From Circinella umbellata (lineage: Eukaryota > Mucoromycota > Mucoromycetes > Mucorales > Lichtheimiaceae), in NCBI GenBank assembly GCA_025093555.1, contig JAIWNF010000052.1, positions 62,001-126,000 on the forward strand: 64,000 nucleotides of DNA, read 5' to 3'. The notes under the pieces are model-generated. The model did no database searches and was not told the origin of the DNA. It worked only from the letters and a program-made list of their open reading frames with translations. This document shows, one piece after another, positions 24,122 through 35,803 of the stretch (position 1 is its first letter; every line of letters begins with the position of its first letter). Both the position numbers and the translations under genes were made by a program.

Positions 24122-25734
24122 TGTACGTGACAGACAAAAATATGATTTGGACGTTTGGTTTCATTATAGCAACAAAACCATATAATTTTTACACAGCCTC
24201 AAATCCGTGTAACGATGACTTGGGCGTATGAGTAGCTCAAGAAAAACTAACAAGTAGTTTATATGACTTAAGAGTTTGGATATAATGCATGTTATCATGG
24301 TCTCAAAATCATAATGACTTGTTGAGTTGTCATGCGCTATTGATTTTTTATTTTTTTTTAAAACGTCAACATATCTTTGTTACGAGGCCTGGGTCACAAA
24401 ATACGTGATCTTCCAGTTATTTCGTGGCATATTAATAATATACCTATACAATATTATGCAATGAACACTGATGATACTAATAGAGTTAAATTTGTATTGA
24501 ACCATATCTTACAACAACCTCGTGTCCCATGAAGATGAATAATAATAAATGTTGTCTGTACTTGAAGACCATTTGATTTATCACCAAGGTTAGCGGCCTA
24601 TTTATTCCAGAAATGGAAATGGGAAATCTTTTCTCGCCGCAATTTTATCCGGTATATTTAAGACTAATATGTATTAGCTCTCTAATCTGTAATTAATCTT
24701 TTGATACAAAAAAAATGCTTAGTACCCTGACACATAAAATAAGCACCAGAAAAAAGGTAAATAGTCTTTCTCTAAATAACACATTGAGCTAATAGTTATA
24801 GTACAGCTTTTCTGTTCTGGTCATGTTAATGTTAACATATATATGGGTCATAAAGCAACAGATGTATTTGAATATAAGCAGCCAGAAAACGTGATATAGT
24901 TTGTATTTGATCTCTCTTCTCTTGATACAATTTCTAAGGGAAGCGGAAAGGGGTCATTCATACTCTTTTTGTTATGGAATACCTTTTGCCATTGTGTGTG
25001 ACTATAGAGGAACATATGCTAAAATAAAATCGCAGCAAAAAAAAAGGTAATAGTAATATTCAGTGATAGTCCGTTTGAGATGAAAACTTTCCCCGTCCCC
25101 GGGTTTGTTCATTTTCTGCTTTGTGGACAAACGTTGCAATCGATATCATAAGCTGGATAAAAATATAAATGGGAAATTGAAAAAGCAACATGTGATAAAA
25201 AGGCTATTTGACCATTCAGGATAATCAATGAAAATTTACCAGTGAAAGGTAACGATATTATCTTAGTAGTATAAGTACATGATACATATTTTAGCCAGCA
25301 CTCGGTAAAATTTTATTTTTGAAAAATAATACTTTTCAGATGGTTCAAATTATAGAGCGTATATGTCTTGTGTAAAGTAATAATAACTTGGATAGTATAC
25401 AAATGTATATAGTTGTATATATCTCTGTCGGTATCCACAGGGCATGCTACTTTCTTTCTAAAAAAGAAGCCAGTAGAATAAATTGAATCAAAGATATATA
25501 GAAAGTATATAATATGTATAGGTTTCGTATGTGACCAAAATAATAGTATGTAATAAACAATACAAAGCCTTTGTAACGAAGACGAGGGTAAAAATGGAAA
25601 GCTACTATAGGGATATAATTACGTATATGTATAGAGGTATGTTATTTTAAGAGGGAGGAGATATGTATGGATATATCATATGATACTTTTTTTTTAATTA
25701 TATATCTGAATGATGGGTATAAACTGTAGTATTA
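24122..25734. other. Intergenic region between F-box and multicopper oxidase genes
   Basis: About 1.6 kb of AT-rich sequence. It carries the upstream region of the minus-strand F-box gene and the 3' flank of the minus-strand oxidase. No coding frame, RNA gene or clear repeat could be supported. Confidence 0.45.
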
Positions 25735-27663
25735 TTATTGAAAGGGTAAATATCTACTGATCAATTCTGGTGATTCTTCGAGCGCAATCATCATCCCCAT
25801 AAGCATATGTGGTGTATTATGACAATGCATTGCCCAGATTCCTGGATTATCCTATTAAGAAAAAAGCTGTATAAGATAATCGTTCTACTACATTTTTACT
25901 GATAAAGTCTCTCTCCGAGTTAAAAAAAAAAGCTTACAGCAAGAATACGTATTTTCGACCATCCACAACCAACAAAATCCGTTTTTAATGTTCCATTAGA
26001 AGTTTCATCTTGAAAATCAATATTAGGGTATACTAAAGTAACATCTTTTTGAATAGGATGCGGAATATTTCGTATATTTCCATGTTTTAATTCATCATAC
26101 TCTCCTGATCCGTGGGCAATTTCCCAATGTGAATGACCATGAGTATGCCAAGGATGGGAACGACAAGGTTCACCCTAATAAATAACCGCATAGAGAGGAG
26201 CCCAAAAGTAAGGTTTACAGTATTCCATAATTCCATGGATAAAAAAAAATTAATTATTTTGTTCTATTCATATAGCCACTTACCGGTATATGGGTAGATT
26301 GGAGTACAAAATCGACAATTTCATAGTGATACAATGGATAGGTTCCCAAATAAGGATCATACCCATTTGCTAAGGCACTGGAAGACAAGGGGCTTCTTCG
26401 CTTATTTTGAACAATGTCCATTAAAATAGGTCTCTCGGGTTCCATAAATGCAACGTCATTAATAAACCAACGCGTTTCTCCAGTAGCCATTTTTGAATCA
26501 GTTCCCCTGAGTTTGACCGTACGAGATGGTAGTCGATTTACTATGGGATCAGTTCCATACAGAGGTTCAAGGTTAGACCATATCCAGTGCGGAGAATTAA
26601 TGAGAGGAAAAGAAGGTCGATTAGATGGTAACTTGAATATTGGCTCGTTATTGTAAGTATGATCGTTTGTTTTGTATCGCAAAATCGCCATACCATTCGA
26701 AATCTGACTAATTTCTTCCGCCCATCGTCTATCTGTTCCAATTGTATAGTCCTGAGAAAGGTGAAAAGTATGTATCAATACAGAAAATCGTTGACCAGGA
26801 GCAACTTCGAGGAAAGAAACAGTATAAGGCGTTACAAGTTCACCATCCACTTCAATAATAGTAAGATCATGATGGGCGATACCAAATCCTATTGTACGAA
26901 ATGTGGACGCCCCAATAATACGAAGGCGATACGTCTTCCCCCGATCAACCTCAAAAACGGTGTAACCATCACAATGTGTACCAGCATCTTCGCTCTTTTT
27001 CTGTGGGGAAGAAGCAGAAGGAATTGTTGAAGGTTGATCTGTGTTGTACAACGTTCTGCCATTGATTAGGATACTCTGTGCCTCGGGAATGAATTCAAAT
27101 TCTGGACCAAGAACATATTCTTCAAACGCGGTGCGACTGACATGCCACCATTCGCTAAGACTAATTATGTGCTCCGGATATTTTTCCAGCCGTTCTTCTT
27201 CGCGACTATGTACAATGAATGGGCCAAACAACGTTTGTTCTGAAAGTCCAACATGCGCATGGTAAAAATAAGTTCCTGCTTGATTTACAACATAAAAATC
27301 GTGGGTAAATTCGCCACCTGGAGGAATAGGATGTTGTGTTAAAAAGGGCACACCGTCAGCATGACTCGAACCGTATTGGCGAATTCCATGAAAATGCACC
27401 GCTACATCGTTCGACCCTGCGCCCGTAACATTAGATAATTGTGTTGGTGGTAAAAAGTTACGTACAGTGATCTGAACGCGTTCACCTTCTTCAACAGCAA
27501 TAGTAGGTCCAGGTAACTGGTGATTGACAAGTAATACTTTCCCATTGTATGTAGAACAATCAGGATTGATTTCATCTATCGTTATATTCAGATCGAACCG
27601 TTTGAGTCCCGCAACGCAATTAAAAACCGCTATCAATGATACCAAGATCGGTAATAATAGCAT
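25735..27663 (-). CDS. Secreted multicopper oxidase (laccase/ascorbate-oxidase/ferroxidase-like)
   Basis: Copper oxidase that takes electrons from an organic or metal substrate and reduces O2 to water. Three exons, 27663-26284, 26174-25938 and 25851-25735, give 577 aa. A signal peptide covers residues about 1-19 (MLLLPILVSLIAVFNCVAG). The four copper signatures are all present and in order: VHFHGIRQ, FYHAHVGLSEQ, HPWHTHGHSHW and the type-1 copper motif HCHNTPHMLMGMM, so the enzyme should be active. The second cupredoxin domain lies around residues 160-330. There is no C-terminal membrane helix, unlike Fet3-type ferroxidases, so the product is probably extracellular or vacuolar. The third signature is split from the first two by an intron. 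Substrate is not predictable from motifs alone. It shares a divergent promoter with the bZIP gene. Confidence 0.93.
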
Positions 27664-28887
27664 CTTTTTACGTGTAGGTGGAGAGGAAAATAGATAATTT
27701 TTCTTTTAAATTAAAAAAACAGTAAAAAAGAAAGAGAGAGAAAACAATCTAACAAGTTCAAACATACAACAAATCCCAACCTTTCAGATTCATAATTTTA
27801 AGCAAAAAAAACACCTATATCAAAGCTATGAATGAGAATGAAAAAATAAACAGTTATCGAGTTCAATTGTAAAGACGACAAACTTTTTTTTTGCCACATC
27901 AAAACTTTCTTTTTTTTTTTTTTTTTTTGGTGATGGTACTCATGTCACACAGAACCCAATGTGCAAATAAGACTCCGTATTATTTTTCCTTAATTCATTC
28001 TTGCAATGACATCTTTTTTACTTCTTTCCCATTTGTGCTTTTCCTGTAATAATAAAAATGTCGAATCTTTCTCGTGTAGCCAACTAATATAACTTAACTT
28101 TGGGGTTCCATTTATTTTTTCATATAATAAAATTTCCTCCACTGAAAACAATACTTCTTTTCTTACCATGCTCGCCTTATACTTTCCTCTCAGTTCTCTG
28201 TTTCGTTTAGAAAATATCCGGATACAAAATTAGTGTGAAAAGTGCCCGTCCGAAGAGTTTAATAAAATCGGAAAACAACAGTTAGTTTGCCACGCGTTCT
28301 GAAATGACAAATTCATTTCGCTGAATTTTTTTTTTTTTGTCCAAATGGTCAATGATACTGTCTAATGCGGTGAAAAGATTATCCTTAATCTTATGGTGTA
28401 AGCATATTTCCATATAGAGTAATTTAGATCCTCTTATTTTCCCCCCAACATTCCGCTCAATTTTTTTGATGGTGGGAAAATTGCTTACACAGAAAGCGGA
28501 TATGTGAAACCGAAAACCTTCTCTCTATTAATCATACATTAGGGGAGGGTGGGGGGAAGGAGACAGAGCGGTGGACCAATGGTTCCTGTTGTCCCCACAT
28601 TTCGGAGAAGAGATGGAAAAACATAAGATACCGAAGGTTACACCAACCATTTAAAAAAAAGAAACTCAAAAAAAAAAATTATACTAAATACCAGTTAAAT
28701 ACAGAAAAAAAAAAAAAGAGGAACAGAAAAGAATTATAAATATTGCGTCTTATTTATTTTAAAAGTTTGTTTTTCTTTTCCTTTTCTCAGTTCACCTTTC
28801 CATTTTTTTTTTTAGCATTTTCTGCATTTTTTAAAAAACGAAAAAAAAAAGACGTATAACTGAAATAAAATAATCGATTATTTTATC
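27664..28887. promoter_or_regulatory. Divergent promoter, multicopper oxidase / bZIP factor
   Basis: A 1.2-kb spacer drives the oxidase leftwards and the bZIP gene rightwards. It contains poly-T (27909-27928), poly-pyrimidine tracts close to the bZIP start (28760-28830) and a GGGGAGGG-type purine patch (28541-28560). No specific binding site is claimed. Confidence 0.4.
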
Positions 28888-30804
28888 ATGTCTACCGAAA
28901 TTTCAATGCCTAGCAACGATGAGTTAACTTCTGCTCTTTTGCAACCATCCTCACCAGATTCTATTACCATGGAAACATCTCCATCACCTCCACCCTCTGG
29001 AACAACATCAACAACGACAACATCACCATCACCAGGCCAACCTATCAAAGTACGGAAGAAACCTGGTCGTAAACCTAATCCAGCATCACCTGCGTTACGA
29101 AAAGCACAAAATCGTGCTGCACAGCGTGCATTCAGAGAACGCAAAGAGCGTCATTTGCGAGAACTCGAAACAGCCGTCAAGCAAATTCGAGAACAGCGTG
29201 ATAAGCTTCAAGCTGAAAATGAACAATTTAGACAGGACACAGATATTTTACGGTCAGAAAATTGGTATTTGAAAGGCATCGTTTTAACACTTCAACTTGT
29301 ATGTTTCCGTCACAACTTGGTCATTCCATCTCATTCACCTTATATGAACGAAGAGGCTTTATCTTTATTAGCCCAATCCATCCCAGAGCCTATTTCTGCT
29401 TATTTATCCGCAAATGCAAATAACAAATTACCTGTACCTACACGTTTGTTTGACTTTTCACCAAGTAAACCTCGTGATCGTTACCTTTCTCAAGGCTCAT
29501 TATTCATTACAAAAGATGGTATTTCAAGCCAGGCGCCGAATAAATTCGAAAAATTTCCCAGCGCCAACAACAATATTACAGGCAATGGCTCGAGTATGGA
29601 AGATTTGGCATCTGAATTACCTGCGTTATCACCAGTGGAAGAAGAAATACCTTTACCACCACCTCCAAAAGCCTTTGAAGAACCTATCACATCTAATTTA
29701 GCAGCTATTCAAATATTACGTTTACGTTTACGTTTACAATCTGCTTGTGCACAAATGGAATCAGCACCTTTTGCTATTCAACCAACTGTACTACAGGTAA
29801 AAAAAAAAAAAAAAAGAATTCTGAAACATATTTTATTTTTTTTTCAAAAGTGTTTAATTTCACACATAAGTTGAGATATACTGATTTCTAATAACTTACC
29901 CTTTTTAGCTCACTATTCCCCACGATCCACGCATTGATCTTGTCCCCACGCCTCATATGCGTGATCGAATGATTCTCTTCCGGGACTTATTTGACCTTGA
30001 TGATTGTTTCCGTTGCTTAATTGGTAATTCTGTGTTTCATGGTGGTGACCCCGCATTGGCAGCCAATTGGCAATTACCTCCTGAATTCTTTGACAAATTT
30101 TGGTTCTTAACTATCGATTTTTCATTACAACGAACAACTAACCGATGGAGAAAAATGCAAGGTTTAAAGGAATTAAAACCTGACGAATCAAAGCATGAAG
30201 TGCCTACTGCTATTGCAGAAGCACTTGCTAATATGCCACAACTTTCTTCAACAATGGATAATCTTCCATCACTATTTGGCAACGATATCATGAATAATAG
30301 CAACTACAATATAAACAGAAACAATATAAACAATGGTCTCAGTAACAATAATATTATCAACAGTGACAACAACAGCAAACAAAACAATAATCAAAATTAC
30401 GCGTCATCATTAGCATCTGAAGCATCATCTAGCGGGGAAAGTGATAGCACATTATTCTTTTCATCACCAGTACAACTTACAAATGGATATATACCAACAT
30501 CTCAACCACAAGATAAAGAAACTTCTGACTTTATGATGGATACTTCTACATGTCATCCATGGGATACAATGTTATCACCTTCTGAAAATGATTATGGTAT
30601 GTATCACAATTACTAAAAATTGGGGGGGGGGGTGAAGGTGAGGATGAAAGGGTAAGAAAAGAAAAGAGTGAATGGGAAAAAAATGGGGGTTTTTTTTGAC
30701 ACGAGGCAACCAGGATGATTTTTACTCATTCGTATTACCTTATTTATTATTTTCATTTAGATATGATTATGGATAGTTTAATCGATTCTGAACAACGACA
30801 GTAA
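28888..30804 (+). CDS. bZIP transcription factor (AP-1/Yap-like)
   Basis: Nuclear DNA-binding regulator. Three exons, 28888-29796, 29909-30596 and 30761-30804, give 546 aa ending DSLIDSEQRQ. After a Ser/Thr/Pro-rich leader, the basic region sits at residues about 52-85 (KKPGRKPNP, then the fungal AP-1 signature NRAAQRAFRERKERH). A leucine zipper follows to about 125 (LRELETAVKQIREQRDKL, LQAENEQF). The second half has a conserved-looking block (DLFDLDDCFRCLIGNSVF) and a long Asn-rich low-complexity segment. Without splicing at 30597-30760, translation would stop at 30614-30616 (ending GMYHNY), so a slightly different C-terminus is possible. The first intron opens with a long A run. Target genes are unknown; divergence from the oxidase suggests but does not prove regulation of it. 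Confidence 0.92.
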
Positions 30805-31402
30805 ACAACAATCAAAAGTCATTTTCCATTCATTCATTATCATTTATTTTATTTTTTGCATTATTTATATCTTTGTGCTAAAGGGCTGGGCCCTTTTTAT
30901 CCCCCCCCTCCCCAGTTAAATAATAGCTCTCGTTTAAATTTAACCAAAACCTTTGCTATTTTCCTGTAAATTTTTTTATTATTATTACCATTTCTTCTAC
31001 TTTTTCTTTTTGCATTCTTTTTTTTTTACTATTCCTACCCAACAGTTCATGTTTATATCCTCTCTTTTAATATAATATTTACTTATTTTGTAACTTTTTG
31101 ATTACCAAACAAGAAATAGATTGTCTTTCTTTTCATATTTTGTTTTGAAAAAAAATGGTTTGATACGGATAAATATAATAATAGTGTATTAATAAAAAAA
31201 AACGTGTATATGTGTGTGTGTGTTTTGAACTCTATATTATATGGCCAAAAAAAATGAAAGAACGAGCGAGAAAAGAAAAATGACAGGGCGAACTATATTA
31301 CACAGTACAAAGAAAGGGTTTGGTTTTACAAAAGGTAATAGGAAAAAAAAAAAAAGAAAATATGGTAATAATAATAATGATAATATAAAAGTAAAAAATA
31401 AA
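30805..31402. terminator. Convergent 3' region
   Basis: Spacer where the bZIP (+) and glycosyltransferase (-) genes converge. It has long T runs, a GGGCTGGGCCC palindrome-like patch near 30884 and a GT repeat (31208-31223). No gene is seen. Confidence 0.35.
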
Positions 31403-33943
31403 TTATAGGTGCAAACGACTTAAAAGAGCCCGCTCCTCATCAAGTTCATGTCTGCTTAAACGTGGTATTCTTCGCTCACTAAGAGCAATATTATATGCTT
31501 GCATATAATCGTAAACAGGACCTTGTTGATGTCCACGATCCCAATCCAACGCAAATGCACTACGAATCATTCGCAAAATAAATTCTTCTCTTCGAACTTT
31601 ACTTTCCTTGTTTCGCCAAAAATCCGCAGCCGCGTCTTCAATGGCTTTACCCAACGTAGCTGGTTCAAATAAATATGCATTATAAAGTTCGTTGCTCGTC
31701 ACAATAGGTGCTTTGGTTGTCTTATCACGTGTTACATGAACATTAGTTTTTGAAGCATTATGGTCTGAAGGTCTATCCAATAAAAATTCCTTTAATCCAC
31801 CAGCTCCAGTTGAAATGACAGGCGAACCAAATAACAATCCTTCAGCAGCTACTAATCCAAAACTCTCAGTAAGACTTGGTACGAATACAAAATCAGCTGC
31901 AGCACGATAGTAGATAGACCATTGACGTTGTTGCTGAGCCGTAGACATAACAATGACATTATCTGGATATCGTTCCTGAAGTGCCTTGACCCATTCCAAT
32001 GGATAATTGTTTCGTTGTCCAATAATAACAAATTTCATATTTTGCTTCACAAAATATTGACATGCTTCATCAAAAATTTCTAATCCTTTGTTGTATTGAA
32101 ATCGACCCACAAAGAGAACCACAGGTCGATCCAAATCTTCTTCACTGAGTCTTTTTCGTCGAATAAGGTATTTTTTTGCACGGTCTTTGGCAGACATGAT
32201 GTATTCTTTGGTGGTTGGTGCCAGTTGCCATACTGTTGAATGGTCATCACTAGATACTGTCATCAAATCTTTGACAGGTTGTTGACGAATCAACTCTCGA
32301 CCATATGTAGGGAAATCTGATTTACGTAGGATGAGGCGTGGATGTGTAAATGGGTTCAAGGTACCAAAATCGACACCATTAGTAATACCAAAGAATCTTC
32401 CTCTTTCAGCCTTACGCAAAATACTTTGCATAACCAATTCTTTAAGATAAAAATCATCACGACCTTCCACAATATCCTTTGCCATAGCTTGACTAACAAA
32501 AGTCGCAACATCCGCATAATCAATCCCCAAACTAGACATAAATACTCGATTTCCACGCATATATTGATCTAATTGATCATCCGGTTCATCCAAAAATTTC
32601 TTGACATTGTTCCACGTATTTGTATATTGTAATTCATCAAGATAATCATGCATGGTATACATAATTGACGGAGGTCTTGGTCCTAATTGTCCTCTTCGTT
32701 GATGATCCTTCAAATATTTTATAATATAAGCATTCGTTGCACCATGAATATGAACTACATCTACATGTCGAGTCACACGTGCTGGTGCAAATAATGGTAC
32801 TTCATCAGCTGAAGCCGCTTGATGAGCCAAAAATTCCGCGGCTGCCTTGTCAAAATACTGATCCTTCCATTCCATCGGTAAACTGGGTGGACATGAATAA
32901 ATATCTAGTGTTTTACGTGCTCGAAAAGCCAAATTGAAAGGTTTGCGGTTGCCAGGACCAATTAAATAAACAGGGACTTGTTCTGTCAGGGGTAATAATT
33001 TAGCTTGATCTGCTACTGATTGTGCGGGTACAGTTGCATTTACAACATCATTTGTAATATTGGCAGCAATTTCTGGGTCAATAATATGAATCATTCTCCA
33101 AACTTTAAATTCCATGGGTATTAAACGACCTGTTTTGTCACGAACGTCAATAACGAGGTCAGTAACCTTTTCGGGACGATGCTTGTTTTTCAGGAACGAA
33201 TAATATGGCATTACAACAGCCGAACGCACTGATCCTGAACGTTGTTGTGCTGATGCCAATGCAGTAACAACCATACCCATTCCACCCATAGAAGCACTAC
33301 CAAATTCCTTGGTTACATGATAAACGGTAGTTCCTCGTGGAGGAATTGAAGTGGTAAGCGCGTGTTCTTGTAGAGGTTGGTATCTTATAGCGGGGTATTG
33401 TTTCAGTGCTGTGTTATGATATAATATTGAATATAAAATTAAAAATATATAATTATTATTAATAATTGATTCGTTAATAAAGATAATTGAATACATATAT
33501 AAAATAAACTTTTTATTTTTGGTACACAAGACAGAAGATTGAGAAGGTTGTCTAATGTTCCACAAAATCTTTTTATTACCTATGCGGATCGGTGGAGGTT
33601 GTCTATGTAGTAAAGCACCGCCTATGAACACCGCTATAAATTGTATCAGTCCAAATGCTATCATAAGTAAGCATAATACGTTCCACCAGCGCCACCGACG
33701 GCCATATCGTGAAAAAAAGTTACTGAATCTATTATTATTTGTATTTGGTTTTTCATTATAAGAAAGTGGTAATCGATGATTGGAGAATCTTTGTCGTTGC
33801 CAAGTTGAAGTAGATTTGGTGGTATAAGTTGCTGTGACTGACGAAGGTAGGAATCCTAATCCTCCTGAACTAGAACGACGGTATGTAGTAGCGGTCATGT
33901 TGAAACTTTTACCATCGACATTATTTGGCGGCGGAGGCGCCAT
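31403..33943 (-). CDS. Membrane-anchored GT-B glycosyltransferase (starch/glycogen-synthase-like)
   Basis: Probable nucleotide-sugar-dependent polysaccharide or glycoconjugate synthase with type II membrane topology. Model of two exons, 33943-33526 and 33408-31403, giving 807 aa. A single membrane helix lies near residues 84-110 (WNVLCLLMIAFGLIQFIAVF). The N-terminal GT5-like domain starts with HVTKEFGSASMGGMGMVV, where the GGMGM loop matches the ADP/UDP-glucose-binding region of glycogen synthases. The C-terminal GT1 domain has VVLFVGRFQYNKGLEIF and the nucleotide-sugar site SLTESFGLVAAEGLLFGSP. Between exons is a 117-nt sequence that stays open in frame; I treat it as an intron because it begins GTACC, ends ACAG and encodes only I/Y/N-rich sequence. 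The acceptor sugar chain (wall glucan or other) is unknown. Confidence 0.85.
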   Translation of the reverse strand: MAPPPPNNVDGKSFNMTATTYRRSSSGGLGFLPSSVTATYTTKSTSTWQRQRFSNHRLPLSYNEKPNTNNNRFSNFFSRYGRRWRWWNVLCLLMIAFGLIQFIAVFIGGALLHRQPPPIRIGNKKILWNIRQPSQSSVLCTKNKKFILYMYSIIFINESIINNNYIFLILYSILYHNTALKQYPAIRYQPLQEHALTTSIPPRGTTVYHVTKEFGSASMGGMGMVVTALASAQQRSGSVRSAVVMPYYSFLKNKHRPEKVTDLVIDVRDKTGRLIPMEFKVWRMIHIIDPEIAANITNDVVNATVPAQSVADQAKLLPLTEQVPVYLIGPGNRKPFNLAFRARKTLDIYSCPPSLPMEWKDQYFDKAAAEFLAHQAASADEVPLFAPARVTRHVDVVHIHGATNAYIIKYLKDHQRRGQLGPRPPSIMYTMHDYLDELQYTNTWNNVKKFLDEPDDQLDQYMRGNRVFMSSLGIDYADVATFVSQAMAKDIVEGRDDFYLKELVMQSILRKAERGRFFGITNGVDFGTLNPFTHPRLILRKSDFPTYGRELIRQQPVKDLMTVSSDDHSTVWQLAPTTKEYIMSAKDRAKKYLIRRKRLSEEDLDRPVVLFVGRFQYNKGLEIFDEACQYFVKQNMKFVIIGQRNNYPLEWVKALQERYPDNVIVMSTAQQQRQWSIYYRAAADFVFVPSLTESFGLVAAEGLLFGSPVISTGAGGLKEFLLDRPSDHNASKTNVHVTRDKTTKAPIVTSNELYNAYLFEPATLGKAIEDAAADFWRNKESKVRREEFILRMIRSAFALDWDRGHQQGPVYDYMQAYNIALSERRIPRLSRHELDEERALLSRLHL

Positions 33944-35386
33944 GATTTTTGTTGTTTGTATTATTTTTTTAAAAGTGATTAAATGTTGAAAAAAAAAGAA
34001 GGAATGGAGGAGGTTAAAAAAAAAGGTTCAAGAGAGAGAAGAGGAAGAAGAGTGAAATAGAAAAAAAAGGGCCTTTCTTTTTTCTTGTCAAACCAAAAAC
34101 TGAGAAGTAATTAGGGAGTAGTGTATTCCGCAACGACTTTTTTTTCTATGGTTTCTACTTTGCATATTTAAATACTTATTACTTAATAAATACAGCTAAA
34201 AGCAATTGATATCACGTTCTATTTTCCAATTATTTCATCCTGATTTTTTTTTCTTTCATCATCGATTATTATTTTACTAAAGAAATAATCTATATGAACT
34301 AAACTTTTTCTTAAAAGTGCAATTATGGGTTTGGTCTGGAACATATATATTCTACTATATGTTTCTTTCGTTTTTGTTTTTATATATATATATATTGAAT
34401 AATAATAATAAATCGATGTTATATTATTATCATCAGCTATTATTATTTGAATTTATTGTCTTAACTAACAAATCTCTTTCAAAAATTGATCATTACTACA
34501 ACCCAAATTGTTTCATTTGAAGTAGAAAAATCCGAAAAAACTGGGTCGATGCGGAGGTTGCTGTCAAGGTAAAATATCCAGCGAATCGGATCAGTTGAAT
34601 TTATTTGGTTCCAACAAATCAGCAATAAATTAATAAAAAATTTAAAATTGCATTACATATTTATTATGTTAACTATTACTGATTTATTTTACCGTAAACT
34701 TGTCCATTAATTTGGAAATGTTTATTTCTATATTACAATCGAATACTAACTTTACTGAATATATATATATATGATTCACTCTTTGAATGATATTTTTATC
34801 AATTTCTAACGACGAAAGAGTATATTATGTACACTGTATTATGAGTATATAATTAAAAAAAAAAGATCTACATTAATACGTACCTGTATTATAAGCAATC
34901 ATACGATCGATATTATAAAAAGAAATCTTTATGATAAAACATTTATCGTCACCTGAGGGGAAAAATTGTTTATTATAGTTTATACTTATAACATAAACAC
35001 CTTCCACGATTGGTCATTCCTTTTTTTTTTTTTTTTGGTGCAACATTGAAACAGATATTATCTTAAAATTATTTAGTTTATTATTATTATTATATAAGCA
35101 CAATAAGAAATTTTATTGTTATTATTACTACGTATGTGCATAAATTGTAAAAAATTATTTCAGGCCAAAACTTATTCGAATGACTACAAGCTTTTTTCCT
35201 ACTTTGGCGTTGGAGGTGGTGCAGAAGAAAAAACTTACGGTAGCTGTAATCTCAGGTTGATGGCAGAGTCACAAACTTCATGGCGCTTAAAACTGCCTTT
35301 CTTAGGGATGTAACAGATGAAGGTTTCTTTTATTTTTGTGTTGCAAACGTCATAATTTATTTAAAAGAAAAAACTGCAGAATCTAC
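33944..35386. other. Gene-free region upstream of the glycosyltransferase
   Basis: 1.4 kb, very AT-rich, with purine-rich sequence next to the glycosyltransferase start (33985-34070), a TA run near 34380-34394 and a poly-T run at 35020-35037. No supportable gene. Confidence 0.45.
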
Positions 35387-35803
35387 TCATCGATACAGTA
35401 AGGCACAAACGATAGAGTACCTGATCCATCCTTGACAATCAGAAGCAGTGACTTTGTGGGCTGAATTGATGATCCGTGCATTCAAGGTGTCGTCTGTGGT
35501 ACGTAAATTTCGCTTAACACCTGTCTCAAGCTTCGACCAAAGTTCCTCAGTTGGATTGAGGAGTAATGTACTGTGTGCGGGGGAAATTACATCTTGAAGT
35601 TCATCCATCTTGTAGATAGCAACATTATACATTTCCAGAGTCCTTCTACCCATATCATTTGGGTTAAGCACCTTCATCACCACTCCTAAAAACCCGATAT
35701 AATCTTCTGTCTGAATGCTGATTTTGTCTACAACCTTCCCTTCACCGACACGTGTCTTGCGTTTCGTGCAACCAACAGCAGTGTGATGATCCTGGAAAAT
35801 CAA
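35387..35803 (-). pseudogene. Decayed Tc1/mariner transposase fragment (C-terminal DDE region)
   Basis: A 138-codon frame keeps the C-terminal signature of Tc1-like transposases: NPTEELWSKLETGVKR, then a DDTL-type segment and SDCQGWIRYS. Upstream, TKRKTRVGEG and MYNVAIYKMDELQD correspond to the RKRKTRV and MDN(A/V)PIHK regions, but the MDN aspartate is replaced by Tyr. The stretch that normally reads YLPPYSPFLNP is garbled to ISPAHSTLLLNP. The N-terminal half of the transposase is missing. This is therefore an old, inactive copy. Family comparison is from memory of Tc1 elements. Confidence 0.7.

Noticed and set aside
28878..29144. Minus-strand frame opposite the bZIP start
   Set aside because: It mirrors the basic region and Pro/Thr-rich leader of a secure gene and has no motif of its own.
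30597..30616. Stop of the bZIP gene at 30616 as the main end
   Set aside because: A good donor and acceptor (30597 and 30760) join a further in-frame exon ending at 30804; the 30616 stop is kept only as a retained-intron variant.
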